Of a DNA stretch of 15,940 nt, positions 8,322 to 15,893 are shown piece by piece (positions within the stretch are counted from its first letter, which is position 1; each line of letters starts with the position of its first letter). Under the pieces are notes generated by a model. It was not told where the DNA came from, ran no database searches, and was given only the letters and a program-made list of their open reading frames with translations. Source of the DNA: CAKPSH01 sp964634355. GTDB taxonomy: Bacteria > Bacillota > Clostridia > TANB77 > CAG-508. The stretch spans positions 1 to 15,940 of the forward strand of contig CAZWIF010000027.1 of the NCBI GenBank assembly GCA_964634355.1. Direction: 5' to 3'. The position numbers were made by a program, and so were the translations under genes.

Positions 8322-8374
8322 TTAAATTTTAATAAAAAGGTCGCATATCATGCGACCTTTTTATTAAAATTTAA
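8322..8374 (-). terminator. purF terminator with very long stem
   Basis: Arms 8322-8346 and 8350-8374 are perfectly complementary over 25 bases around a 3-base centre, with core AGGTCGCAT / ATGCGACCT and flanking A and T runs. On the minus strand, the stem is followed by CCTTTTTATT inside its own descending arm, as in a Rho-independent terminator. The stem overlaps the purF stop codon. The symmetric T runs mean it would also stop transcription on the plus strand. Confidence 0.9.
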
Positions 8375-9785
8375 TTGTTTCAAATCTATCTTTTTGAATT
8401 TCTCCTGGAACTTCTATTGGATATTTTCCTGTAAAGCATCCTGTGCATAGCCCCTTTATATGACAATCCTTTGTTATCTCCTTCAAACTATCTAAACTTA
8501 AATATTCTAGTGAGTCTGCTCCTACCTCTTTTCTAATTTCTTCAACTGACTTGTTATAGGCAATAAGCTTTTCTTTATCATCTATATCAGTTCCAAAATA
8601 ACATACATCTATAAATGCAGGTGCTGCTATTCTTAGGTGTACTTCTTTTGCTCCAGCTTCTTTTAGCCTTGTTATAATCCTTGTTATAGTAGTTCCTCTA
8701 ACTATTGAATCATCGATTAATACTATTCTTTTATCTTTAACCACAGTTTTAATTGGATTTAACTTCATCCCAACCAATCTCTGTCTTTCGCCTTGTGTAT
8801 TTTGTATAAATGTTCTTCCAATATATTTGCTCTTCGTAAATACCATATCATAATGTATTCCTGATTCTTTTGAAAATCCTAACGCTGCATCTAATCCCGA
8901 ATCTGGAACACCTGCAACTATATCGGCATCAACTGGTAGTTGGCGTGCAAGCATTCTTCCTGCATCTTCTCTAAATTTATGAACTCCTATTCCATCAACT
9001 ATTGAATCTGGTCTTGAGAAATATATGTATTCAAATGAACACAATCCCTTCGGTGCATTAATATGTGTTTGGATTGATTTCATCTCATTATTAGTTATTA
9101 CTACTATCTCGCCTGGATTAACATCTCTTTCAAAGTCTGCACCTACTAAATCTAAAGCACAACTCTCAGATGCAAATACATATTCATCCTCATTTTTTCC
9201 TATGCAAAGTGGTCTAAATCCTTGTGGATCTCTTACTGCTAGCAATTTCTTTGATGTCATAATTAATAATGAATATGAACCTTTAAACCTCTTCATTGCT
9301 TTTTCAACTGCTTCTTCTATTGAATTTGAGTTCAATCTCTCTTGAACAATTATGTAACAAATAACTTCCGTATCTGTTGTTGTTGTAAATATTGCTCCTT
9401 TCTCCTCTAACTCTTGTCTAAGCTCATATGCGTTTATTATATTACCATTATGTGCTATAGCTAAATTACCCTTTTTATGCCTAATAACCATTGGCTGTGC
9501 ATTAGCTTTTCTGCATTCACCAGTAGTAGAATATCTAACATGTCCAATTCCAATTTTTCCTTGAGGTTGTTTTTCTATAACATGACCTGGAAATACCTTT
9601 GAAACCAGTCCCAAATCTTTGTGATATGAAATAATTCCATCTCTATTAATTGCAATTCCGCAACTTTCCTCTCCTCTATGTTGCAATGATGAGAGTCCTG
9701 CACAAATAACACTAGCTAAATTCTCGTATGAATGTTTAGAATATATACCGAATACTCCACATTCTTCTTTTAATTTCTTAAACAT
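8364..9785 (-). CDS. purF: Amidophosphoribosyltransferase (glutamine PRPP amidotransferase)
   Basis: First enzyme of purine synthesis: makes phosphoribosylamine from PRPP and glutamine in the cytoplasm. The protein is 473 residues. The N-terminal class II glutaminase domain starts with a short propeptide (MFKKLKEE) before the nucleophile Cys9 (CGVFGIY), which implies self-cleavage. The C-terminal phosphoribosyltransferase domain has the PRPP loop VLIDDSIVRGTT (about 355-366). Cysteines at about 249, 395, 447 and 450 (last pair CTGC) match in spacing the [4Fe-4S] ligands of the Bacillus subtilis enzyme. Start: a TTG lies one codon upstream, but ATG at 9785 with AGAGG 8 bases before it is preferred. 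It is transcribed alone, diverging from purN-purE-purC, and closed by a strong terminator. Confidence 0.96.
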   Translation of the reverse strand: MFKKLKEECGVFGIYSKHSYENLASVICAGLSSLQHRGEESCGIAINRDGIISYHKDLGLVSKVFPGHVIEKQPQGKIGIGHVRYSTTGECRKANAQPMVIRHKKGNLAIAHNGNIINAYELRQELEEKGAIFTTTTDTEVICYIIVQERLNSNSIEEAVEKAMKRFKGSYSLLIMTSKKLLAVRDPQGFRPLCIGKNEDEYVFASESCALDLVGADFERDVNPGEIVVITNNEMKSIQTHINAPKGLCSFEYIYFSRPDSIVDGIGVHKFREDAGRMLARQLPVDADIVAGVPDSGLDAALGFSKESGIHYDMVFTKSKYIGRTFIQNTQGERQRLVGMKLNPIKTVVKDKRIVLIDDSIVRGTTITRIITRLKEAGAKEVHLRIAAPAFIDVCYFGTDIDDKEKLIAYNKSVEEIRKEVGADSLEYLSLDSLKEITKDCHIKGLCTGCFTGKYPIEVPGEIQKDRFETIKF

Positions 9786-9815
9786 CAATCTAACCTCTTT
9801 TATGAAATAAATTAC

Positions 9816-9857
9816 GGTGCGTAACTTTCAGTTAGCACCTAATATATATAAATTATA
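9816..9857 (-). promoter_or_regulatory. purF -10 element and 5-prime UTR hairpin
   Basis: Minus strand TATAAT at 9857-9852 is a perfect -10. The -35 region is weak. Downstream in the leader, GGTGC (9839-9835) and GCACC (9820-9816) pair, with AACT/AGTT inside and a GAA loop. This makes a small imperfect hairpin about 30 bases before the purF start. Its function is unknown. Confidence 0.4.
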
Positions 9858-9884
9858 CTCTAATTCGATAAAAAAGTATATAGT

Positions 9885-9915
9885 TTTACAAAAAAATTTA
9901 TAAATTTTAGATAAT
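9885..9915 (+). promoter_or_regulatory. Candidate promoter of the hairpin RNA
   Basis: TTTACA (9885-9890), 17 bases, then TAGATAAT (9908-9915). This would start transcription about 10-15 bases before the long hairpin. In such AT-rich DNA a match of this quality can arise by chance. Confidence 0.4.
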
Positions 9916-9935
9916 GGTTTATTTCAAATTAATTA

Positions 9936-10087
9936 GAGAAAGCAAGATATATAAAGAAAAAACGAGTTCGACCTTGAAATTTTATTTGCTTACTCCAAAG
10001 CAGAGTGTGTCATGTTATTTTGAAAAACCAACGTCACTTAAACGTCTTGGAGAACGGAATTTTTTTATTTATATATCTTGCTTTCTC
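9936..10087 (+). ncRNA. Candidate structured RNA, 6S RNA-like
   Basis: Arms 9936-9955 and 10068-10087 are perfectly complementary over 20 bases (starting GAGAAAGCAAG). Inside come six A-U pairs (9957-9962 / 10061-10066), GTTC/GAAC (9966-9969 / 10052-10055), a large unpaired 5-prime side (about 9970-9993), TCCAA/TTGGA (9994-9998 / 10047-10051) and an imperfect apical hairpin (10007-10016 / 10030-10037). A rod of about 150 bases with a long closing stem and an open AT-rich bubble on the 5-prime side is the general architecture of 6S RNA, the RNA-polymerase-binding regulator. A place beside purine genes is compatible with this. I cannot confirm conserved 6S bases. Other options are an unknown leader RNA, or an element read from the minus strand. 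The plus strand is chosen because of the upstream promoter. Confidence 0.5.
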
Positions 10088-10116
10088 ATAGTAAATAAAT
10101 ATAAAAACCATTATCC

Positions 10117-10162
10117 TGTAACAAATTTTAAAATGACGTGTTACAATTCACGTGAATTGTAA
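10117..10162. promoter_or_regulatory. 22-base palindrome with overlapping alternative hairpin
   Basis: Bases 10141-10162 form a perfect palindrome, TTACAATTCAC followed by its complement GTGAATTGTAA. Its left arm overlaps TGTTACA (10139-10145), which can instead pair with TGTAACA (10117-10123), so the two hairpins exclude each other. It lies 55 bases upstream of the purN -35. It could be an operator, or a 3-prime structure of the upstream RNA. No U-run follows, so a plain terminator is unlikely. Confidence 0.45.
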
Positions 10163-10216
10163 AATGTTTGTAATTTTAACAGAGCAGTTTTATTATAATT
10201 AATTTTTCTTGAAAAA

Positions 10217-10245
10217 TTGACATTTTTCTTACTCTATAATATAAT
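10217..10245 (+). promoter_or_regulatory. purNEC promoter
   Basis: TTGACA (10217-10222) and TATAAT (10240-10245) are both perfect sigma-A consensus boxes with the ideal 17-base spacer. Predicted start of transcription is about 10252, giving a short leader of about 36 bases that includes a small AGCAT/ATGCT hairpin (10260-10272). Confidence 0.9.
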
Positions 10246-10287
10246 TACATCATATTTTAAGCATTTAATGCTGATATGGAGGTTAGT

Positions 10288-10869
10288 GTGTATAATTTAG
10301 TAGTTTTCGTTTCTGGAAATGGTACAACATTACAATCTATGATTGATAATATTAATTCAGGGAATCTAAAAGCCAATATTCAATTGGTAGTATCTAACAA
10401 TCCCGACGCCTATGCTTTAGAGCGTGCAAAAAAAGATAATATCCCCACCTACATTATAAAAAATATAAAAACTAGTGATATAGACTTGGAACTATTAGAA
10501 GTCCTATCACACTATGATATAGACTTAATAGTCCTTGCCGGATATCTAAAATTAATAGGTTCAGGTCTTATAAATAAATATACTATCATTAATACTCACC
10601 CCGCTCTACTTCCAAATTATGGTGGAAAAGGCATGTACGGAATGAATGTACATCGTGCTGTTATAAATGCACATGAAACAAAAAGTGGAGTAACTCTTCA
10701 CTATGTCAACGAAAATTATGATAGTGGTGACATTATACGTCAAACTATTGTTGATGTATATCCAGATGACACTCCTGATGATTTATCTGCTCGTGTTCAA
10801 GCTGCTGAAAAAATACAATTAATCGAAGTTTTAAAAGAGTTTGTAAAAAGAAAGGATGATATCTCATGA
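10288..10869 (+). CDS. purN: Phosphoribosylglycinamide formyltransferase
   Basis: Transfers a formyl group from 10-formyltetrahydrofolate to GAR, the third step of purine synthesis. The protein is 193 residues, usual for the family. It begins with the family motif YNLVVFVSGNGTTLQ. The catalytic triad is visible: Asn102 and His104 in NTHPALLP, and Asp145 in YDSGDI. The open frame begins with ATG at 10276, but that ATG overlaps the GGAGG ribosome site (10278-10282). The GTG at 10288, 5 bases after the site, places the first beta strand at the expected position, so GTG is chosen. First gene of a three-gene operon. Its stop overlaps the start of purE (ATGA), indicating translational coupling. Confidence 0.94.
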   Translation: MYNLVVFVSGNGTTLQSMIDNINSGNLKANIQLVVSNNPDAYALERAKKDNIPTYIIKNIKTSDIDLELLEVLSHYDIDLIVLAGYLKLIGSGLINKYTIINTHPALLPNYGGKGMYGMNVHRAVINAHETKSGVTLHYVNENYDSGDIIRQTIVDVYPDDTPDDLSARVQAAEKIQLIEVLKEFVKRKDDIS

Positions 10870-11387
10870 AGCAAAATGTTGATGTTGCAATAATTATGGG
10901 AAGCGACTCTGACTTACCTGTAATGCAAAATGCAGCAAAAATTTTGGAAGATTTTGGAATAAGCTATGAAATGACTATTTTATCAGTACATAGATGTCCA
11001 GAAGAATCTGCAAAATATGCTGAAAGTCTAAGAGAAAGAAATGTAAAGGTAATAATAGCTGGAGCAGGAGGTGCAGCACATCTTCCAGGAGTTTTCGCTG
11101 CACAAGTACCATGCCCAGTAATAGGAGTTCCAATACATTCAAAACTAAATGGTGGAGTTGATTCTTTATACTCAATAGTACAAATGCCATCAGGAATTCC
11201 AGTTGCAACAGTAGCAATAGATGGAGCCAAAAATGCTGGAATCTTAGCAGCAACAATTTTAGGAACATCAGATGATGCATTAAAAAATAAAATAATAGAA
11301 TACAAAAAATCAATGGAAACATCAGTATTAGCAAAAAATGAAAAATTACAAAAATTAGGATATGAAGAATATATAAAACAAATGTAA
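10866..11387 (+). CDS. purE: N5-carboxyaminoimidazole ribonucleotide mutase (class I PurE)
   Basis: Rearranges N5-CAIR to CAIR in the purine pathway. It is 173 residues, normal for the family. Motifs: MGSDSDLPVM (11-20), SVHRCP with the catalytic histidine at about 42, and GAGGAAHLPG, which marks class I (bacterial mutase) and not class II carboxylase. DSLYSIVQMP follows. Most relatives have SAHRTP at the histidine loop, so VHRCP is a mild departure. A class I enzyme needs PurK to supply N5-CAIR, but no purK is present nearby. Start ATG overlaps the purN stop by 4 bases. No terminator separates it from purC. Confidence 0.95.
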   Translation: MKQNVDVAIIMGSDSDLPVMQNAAKILEDFGISYEMTILSVHRCPEESAKYAESLRERNVKVIIAGAGGAAHLPGVFAAQVPCPVIGVPIHSKLNGGVDSLYSIVQMPSGIPVATVAIDGAKNAGILAATILGTSDDALKNKIIEYKKSMETSVLAKNEKLQKLGYEEYIKQM

Positions 11388-11407
11388 TAATAAATGCAAA
11401 TTTCTAT

Positions 11408-11431
11408 GTAGGGGTATGATGCATCGTGACC
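11408..11431 (+). repeat. GTAGGGG-headed palindromic repeat, copy D
   Basis: GTAGGGG (11408-11414), then an imperfect palindrome (11412-11431, core GATGCATC) ending in GACC. It lies between purE and purC in the same orientation as transcription. Read as protein, it would encode MMHRD, an artefactual N-terminus for PurC. Confidence 0.65.
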
Positions 11432-11472
11432 AAGAAAGATTTTTAATTAAATTAAGAAAGGAAATGATAAAA

Positions 11473-12321
11473 ATGAAAAAAATCAGTAGCGGTAAAGTTC
11501 GTGAAATTTATGCTGTAGATGATGATAAGCTTATGTTAGTTGTATCTGATAGGATATCTGCATTTGATGTCATCTTACCTACACCAGTTCAAGACAAAGG
11601 AAAAGTTTTAAATAGAATATCTGAGTTTTGGTTTAATCATGTTAAGGATGTTATTCCAAATCATATAATAACAACCAATTTTGAAGAGTTTCCAGAGGAA
11701 TTCCAAAAAGAAGAATTTAAAGATAGAAGTATGTTAGTAAAAAAATTAAAAATGATACCTGTTGAATGTATAGTAAGAGGATATATCACAGGTTCTGGAT
11801 GGAAAAGCTACCAAGAAACTGGTACAGTTTGTGGAATTAAATTACCAGAAGGTTTAAAAGAATCTGAGAAACTACCTGAGCCAATCTTCACACCAACAAC
11901 AAAAGCAGCCGAAGGGCATGATGAAAACATCACATTTGAAGAAATGTGCAATTTAATAGGAAAAGATTTAGCTGAACAAGTAAAAGCTAAAACAATTGAA
12001 ATATATAAAAAATGTGCTGACTATGCTTTAACAAAGGGTATAATAATTGCAGACACAAAATTTGAATTTGGTTTAGATGAAAATGGAGATTTAGTATTAG
12101 GAGATGAAGTCTTAACGCCAGACTCTAGCCGTTTCTGGCCAGCAGATGAATATGAAGTCGGTCATTCACAAAAAAGTTTTGATAAACAATATATGAGAGA
12201 TTGGTTAAAAGCAAATAACTGGGATGCAAAAAATCCAACACCAATACCTCAAAATGTCATAGATACAACAAGAGCGAAATATATTGAAGCATATGAAAAG
12301 TTAACAGGAAGGAAATTTTAA
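11473..12321 (+). CDS. purC: Phosphoribosylaminoimidazole-succinocarboxamide synthase (SAICAR synthetase)
   Basis: ATP-dependent joining of aspartate to CAIR. The protein is 282 residues. Motifs: glycine-rich ISSGKVREIYAV at the N-terminus, SDRISAFD, VECIVRGYITGSGW, TKAAEGHDENI and GDEVLTPDSSRFW. The frame is open from 11416, but that upstream part runs through a palindromic repeat and aligns with nothing typical. The ATG at 11473, 10 bases after AAAGGA (11457-11462), puts the ISSGKVREIY motif directly at the N-terminus as in relatives, so it is chosen. An ATG at 11464 is too close to that site. Third gene of the purN-purE-purC unit, closed by a strong hairpin. Confidence 0.95.
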   Translation: MKKISSGKVREIYAVDDDKLMLVVSDRISAFDVILPTPVQDKGKVLNRISEFWFNHVKDVIPNHIITTNFEEFPEEFQKEEFKDRSMLVKKLKMIPVECIVRGYITGSGWKSYQETGTVCGIKLPEGLKESEKLPEPIFTPTTKAAEGHDENITFEEMCNLIGKDLAEQVKAKTIEIYKKCADYALTKGIIIADTKFEFGLDENGDLVLGDEVLTPDSSRFWPADEYEVGHSQKSFDKQYMRDWLKANNWDAKNPTPIPQNVIDTTRAKYIEAYEKLTGRKF

Positions 12322-12327
12322 AAAGGA

Positions 12328-12375
12328 ACCGCTGGCAAGTGTAAAACACATTGCCAGCGGTATCTTGCTTTTATT
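12328..12375. terminator. Bidirectional terminator between convergent purC and purB
   Basis: Arms 12328-12338 (ACCGCTGGCAA) and 12351-12361 (TTGCCAGCGGT) make a perfect 11-bp stem. The loop holds a further GTGT/ACAC pair. A T-rich tract follows on the plus strand (12366-12375), and on the minus strand TTCCTTTTT follows. It can therefore end both purC and purB transcripts. Confidence 0.88.
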
Positions 12376-12408
12376 TAATTGTCAAAATAGAAGAATTATG
12401 GATATAAT

Positions 12409-13842
12409 TTATACATTTACCTCTATATTTTCAAAATTCAATAAATCAGCATATTTGTCCAATACAGGCTGAACCTTTTCTTTTATGAAATCATCTACTT
12501 GATGAGGCGCTCTGCCACAAAGGTTATCTGGATTTAAAGCTTTTAATATTTCCTCTTTTGTTAATCCAAATGAGCTATCTTTCGCAATTCTATCTACTAA
12601 ATCATTTGGTCTACCGAATTCTTTTACTTCCCTTGCTGCCTCCATTGAATAAACCCTAATTTTTTCATGCAATTCTTGTCTATCTCCACCTTTTAATACC
12701 GCATTCATTATAACTTCCTCTGTCGCCATAAATGGTAATTCTTGCATTAAATTTGTTTTGATTACATTTTCATAAACTACTATATTTTTGCTTATGTTTC
12801 CATAAAGTATAAGTACTCCGTCAATAGCTAAAAATGCTTCTGGTATACAAATTCTCTTGTTTGCGGAGTCGTCTAATGTCCTTTCTAACCATTGTGTTGC
12901 AGCTGTTATTGCTGGATCCTGAGCTAAAATCATTACATGTCTTGATAATGAATTTATTCTCTCGCTTCTCATTGGGTTTCTTTTATACGCCATAGCAGAT
13001 GAACCAATTTGTCCTTTCTCAAATGGCTCTTCTAATTCTTTTTCATGTTGTAATAACCTCATATCATTTGCAAATTTAGAAGCACTTTGCGCTATACTAG
13101 ACAAAACATGTAAAACTCTTGTATCTAATTTTCTTGTATATGTTTGACCTGATACAGCATAAAATTTATCAAATCCCATCTTCTCTGCAATTTTAGCATC
13201 TATTTGTTTAACTTTTTCTTCATCTTTAAATAGTTTCATAAAGCTCTCTTGCGTTCCTGTTGTACCCTTGCAACCAAGTAATTTCATATGAGCTTCTACA
13301 AATTCTAATTCTTCTAAATCCTCTAATAAATCTTGAATCCAAAGTGTGGCTCTTTTCCCTACTGTTGTTAATTGAGCTGGTTGAAAATGCGTATATCCTA
13401 AACATGTAACACTTTTATTTTTTTCTGCAAACTCTTTTAAATTATTAATTACTACAATTAATTTTTGTTTTACTATTTTTAAAGCTTCACTCATTAATAT
13501 TACATCTGTATTATCTGTAACAAAGCATGATGTTGCTCCTAAATGAATTATTGGTTTTGCTTTAGGACATTTTAATCCAAATTCATAAACATGACTCATT
13601 ACATCATGTCTACATTCTTTTTCTCGTTGAGTCACAATATCATAATCAATATCATTTATGTGTTCTTTCATTTCATTTATTTGTTCATCTGTAATATTAA
13701 TTCCTAGCTCCTTTTCAGTTTCAGCAAGTGCAACCCATAATTTTCTCCATGTAGAATATTTAGCATTTGGTGACCAAATTTTGTTCATCTCTTTACTTGC
13801 ATATCTTCCGCTTAAAGGTGTTACATATATTTCATTTTCCAT
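12409..13842 (-). CDS. purB: Adenylosuccinate lyase
   Basis: Acts twice: releases fumarate from SAICAR to give AICAR, and from adenylosuccinate to give AMP. The protein is 476 residues, the longer form closer in length and motif to animal ADSL than to the roughly 430-residue Bacillus enzyme. Visible motifs are GYTHFQPAQ (catalytic-histidine region, about 149-157) and the flexible signature loop SSAMAYKRNPMRSER (281-295), which carries the catalytic serine. The frame is open from 13902, but ATG at 13842 has AAAGGA about 10 bases upstream and gives the natural MENEIYVTPLSGRY start. It is monocistronic, with its own promoter back to back with that of purA, and converges on purC. Confidence 0.95.
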   Translation of the reverse strand: MENEIYVTPLSGRYASKEMNKIWSPNAKYSTWRKLWVALAETEKELGINITDEQINEMKEHINDIDYDIVTQREKECRHDVMSHVYEFGLKCPKAKPIIHLGATSCFVTDNTDVILMSEALKIVKQKLIVVINNLKEFAEKNKSVTCLGYTHFQPAQLTTVGKRATLWIQDLLEDLEELEFVEAHMKLLGCKGTTGTQESFMKLFKDEEKVKQIDAKIAEKMGFDKFYAVSGQTYTRKLDTRVLHVLSSIAQSASKFANDMRLLQHEKELEEPFEKGQIGSSAMAYKRNPMRSERINSLSRHVMILAQDPAITAATQWLERTLDDSANKRICIPEAFLAIDGVLILYGNISKNIVVYENVIKTNLMQELPFMATEEVIMNAVLKGGDRQELHEKIRVYSMEAAREVKEFGRPNDLVDRIAKDSSFGLTKEEILKALNPDNLCGRAPHQVDDFIKEKVQPVLDKYADLLNFENIEVNV

Positions 13843-13865
13843 TTTACTTTCTTCCTTTCTCAATG

Positions 13866-13887
13866 TTGTTATAATTAATTGTAACAA
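13866..13887. promoter_or_regulatory. Near-palindrome at the purB transcription start (candidate operator)
   Basis: TTGTTATAATT followed by AATTGTAACAA forms a 22-base inverted repeat with one mismatched pair, centred just downstream of the predicted purB start of transcription (about 13882). Its AATTGTAACA also occurs, reverse-complemented, at the palindrome upstream of purN (10139-10148). The position suits a repressor site, but the regulator is unknown. Confidence 0.35.
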
Positions 13888-13888
13888 T

Positions 13889-13917
13889 ATATTATCACAC
13901 ATTCAGTCAATTTGCAA
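13889..13917 (-). promoter_or_regulatory. purB promoter
   Basis: Minus strand TTGCAA (13917-13912), 17-base spacer, TAATAT (13894-13889). Four of six and good -10 matches, with a leader of about 40 bases before purB. Confidence 0.6.
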
Positions 13918-13923
13918 TTATTA

Positions 13924-13952
13924 TTGACTTTTTTCTAATTTTGTACGATAAT
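13924..13952 (+). promoter_or_regulatory. purA promoter
   Basis: TTGACT (13924-13929), 17-base spacer, GATAAT (13947-13952), each one base from consensus. It lies 6 bases from the purB -35, so the two polymerases would compete or be regulated together. The leader is about 70 bases long. Confidence 0.7.
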
Positions 13953-13999
13953 ATAAGTGTTTTTGTTTTATAATAATCAAAAACAAAATTTTATTTTAA

Positions 14000-14017
14000 T
14001 GATGAAGTAATTCATCA
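14000..14017 (+). promoter_or_regulatory. Hairpin directly before the purA ribosome binding site
   Basis: TGATGAA (14000-14006) and TTCATCA (14011-14017) form a 7-bp stem with a GTAA loop. It ends immediately before the strong Shine-Dalgarno AAAGGAGG (14018-14025). It may stabilise the leader or affect translation. An AT-rich stem (13958-13965 / 13978-13985) lies upstream in the same leader. Confidence 0.4.
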
Positions 14018-14029
14018 AAAGGAGGTCCT

Positions 14030-15304
<1,275 letters not shown>

Positions 15305-15326
15305 AATAGAAAGGAATGATTGTCTT

Positions 15327-15893
15327 ATGAATAAAACAAAAAGAAAAATTTTTGAAACTTCTATGAATTTATTTGCAAAAAAAGGATATGAAGCTACAAG
15401 TATCGAAGAAATAACCTCTGTTGTTGGTGTTGCTAAAGGTACTCTATATTATCATTTTTCTAGCAAAGACGAGATTTTTAACTTTCTTGTTGAAGAAGGC
15501 ATGAACCTTTTAAAGAATAGCATTTTGATTAAAACCTCTAAAGTGGATAATGTTGTGGATAAGTTGAAAGCTATAATATTAATTCAAATTAAAGTTATGG
15601 TTAAATATGAAGACTTTATCACAATATTGCTTAGCCAAATATGGGGAAATGAACCTAGACACATTACTTGTAAAAATTATGTTTTCGATTATATAAATAT
15701 TATTGAAGAGATTATAAAAGATGGAATAAAAAATGGAGAACTTAAGAACGTTGACCCTCAAGTACTTGCATCTAGTATCTTTGGTTTTACATGTTCAAGT
15801 TTATTGTACAAGATAAAAACAGAAAAAGAGCTTGATATTCAAACTCTTTATCATGAATATGTTAATGTTCTTTTAGGTAAATATTTTAAATAA
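15327..15893 (+). CDS. TetR/AcrR-family transcriptional regulator
   Basis: DNA-binding regulator of 188 residues. Residues 1-50 form a classic TetR helix-turn-helix domain (TSMNLFAKKGYEATSIEEIT, then VGVAKGTLYYHFSSKDEIF). The all-helical C-terminal part is the ligand-binding and dimer region, whose ligand cannot be predicted. ATG at 15327 has AAAGGA about 10 bases upstream. It lies 22 bases after purA with no terminator between, so expression probably follows purA. The target genes are not known. The last 47 bases of the window after its stop show no gene. Confidence 0.9.
   Translation: MNKTKRKIFETSMNLFAKKGYEATSIEEITSVVGVAKGTLYYHFSSKDEIFNFLVEEGMNLLKNSILIKTSKVDNVVDKLKAIILIQIKVMVKYEDFITILLSQIWGNEPRHITCKNYVFDYINIIEEIIKDGIKNGELKNVDPQVLASSIFGFTCSSLLYKIKTEKELDIQTLYHEYVNVLLGKYFK

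Larger units (their letters stand above)
9786..10287. other. purF-purN divergent intergenic region (502 bases)
   Basis: No credible protein gene. From left to right it holds the purF leader hairpin and -10, a candidate promoter (9885-9915), a long hairpin RNA candidate (9936-10087), an inverted pair TGTAACA/TGTTACA (10117-10123 / 10139-10145), a perfect 22-base palindrome (10141-10162), a consensus sigma-A promoter (10217-10245) and the purN Shine-Dalgarno GGAGG (10278-10282). The large size compared with other gaps here suggests the spacer is functional. Confidence 0.7.

Noticed and set aside
9960..9975. Bacillus-type PurBox (CGAAC core) in the spacer
   Set aside because: A single CGAAC on the minus strand sits within the hairpin stem, without the flanking consensus or a second box.
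9914..10162. Open frame of 82 codons in the purF-purN spacer
   Set aside because: It runs through both arms of the long hairpin and half of the palindrome, has no ribosome binding site and no recognisable domain. The RNA structure explains the sequence better.
10276..10287. ATG at 10276 as purN start
   Set aside because: It overlaps the Shine-Dalgarno GGAGG, while GTG at 10288 has correct spacing and matches the family N-terminus.
9786..10287. Purine, PRPP (ykkC-type) or ZTP riboswitch before the pur genes
   Set aside because: I looked for the conserved core sequences of these aptamers and did not find them. The long rod-like fold also differs. The purN promoter lies downstream and leaves only a short leader.
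10964..11334. Two antisense open frames (113 and 119 codons) across purE
   Set aside because: purE is a clear family member on the plus strand. The antisense proteins are low-complexity Leu/Phe- or Pro/Ala-rich shadows of it.
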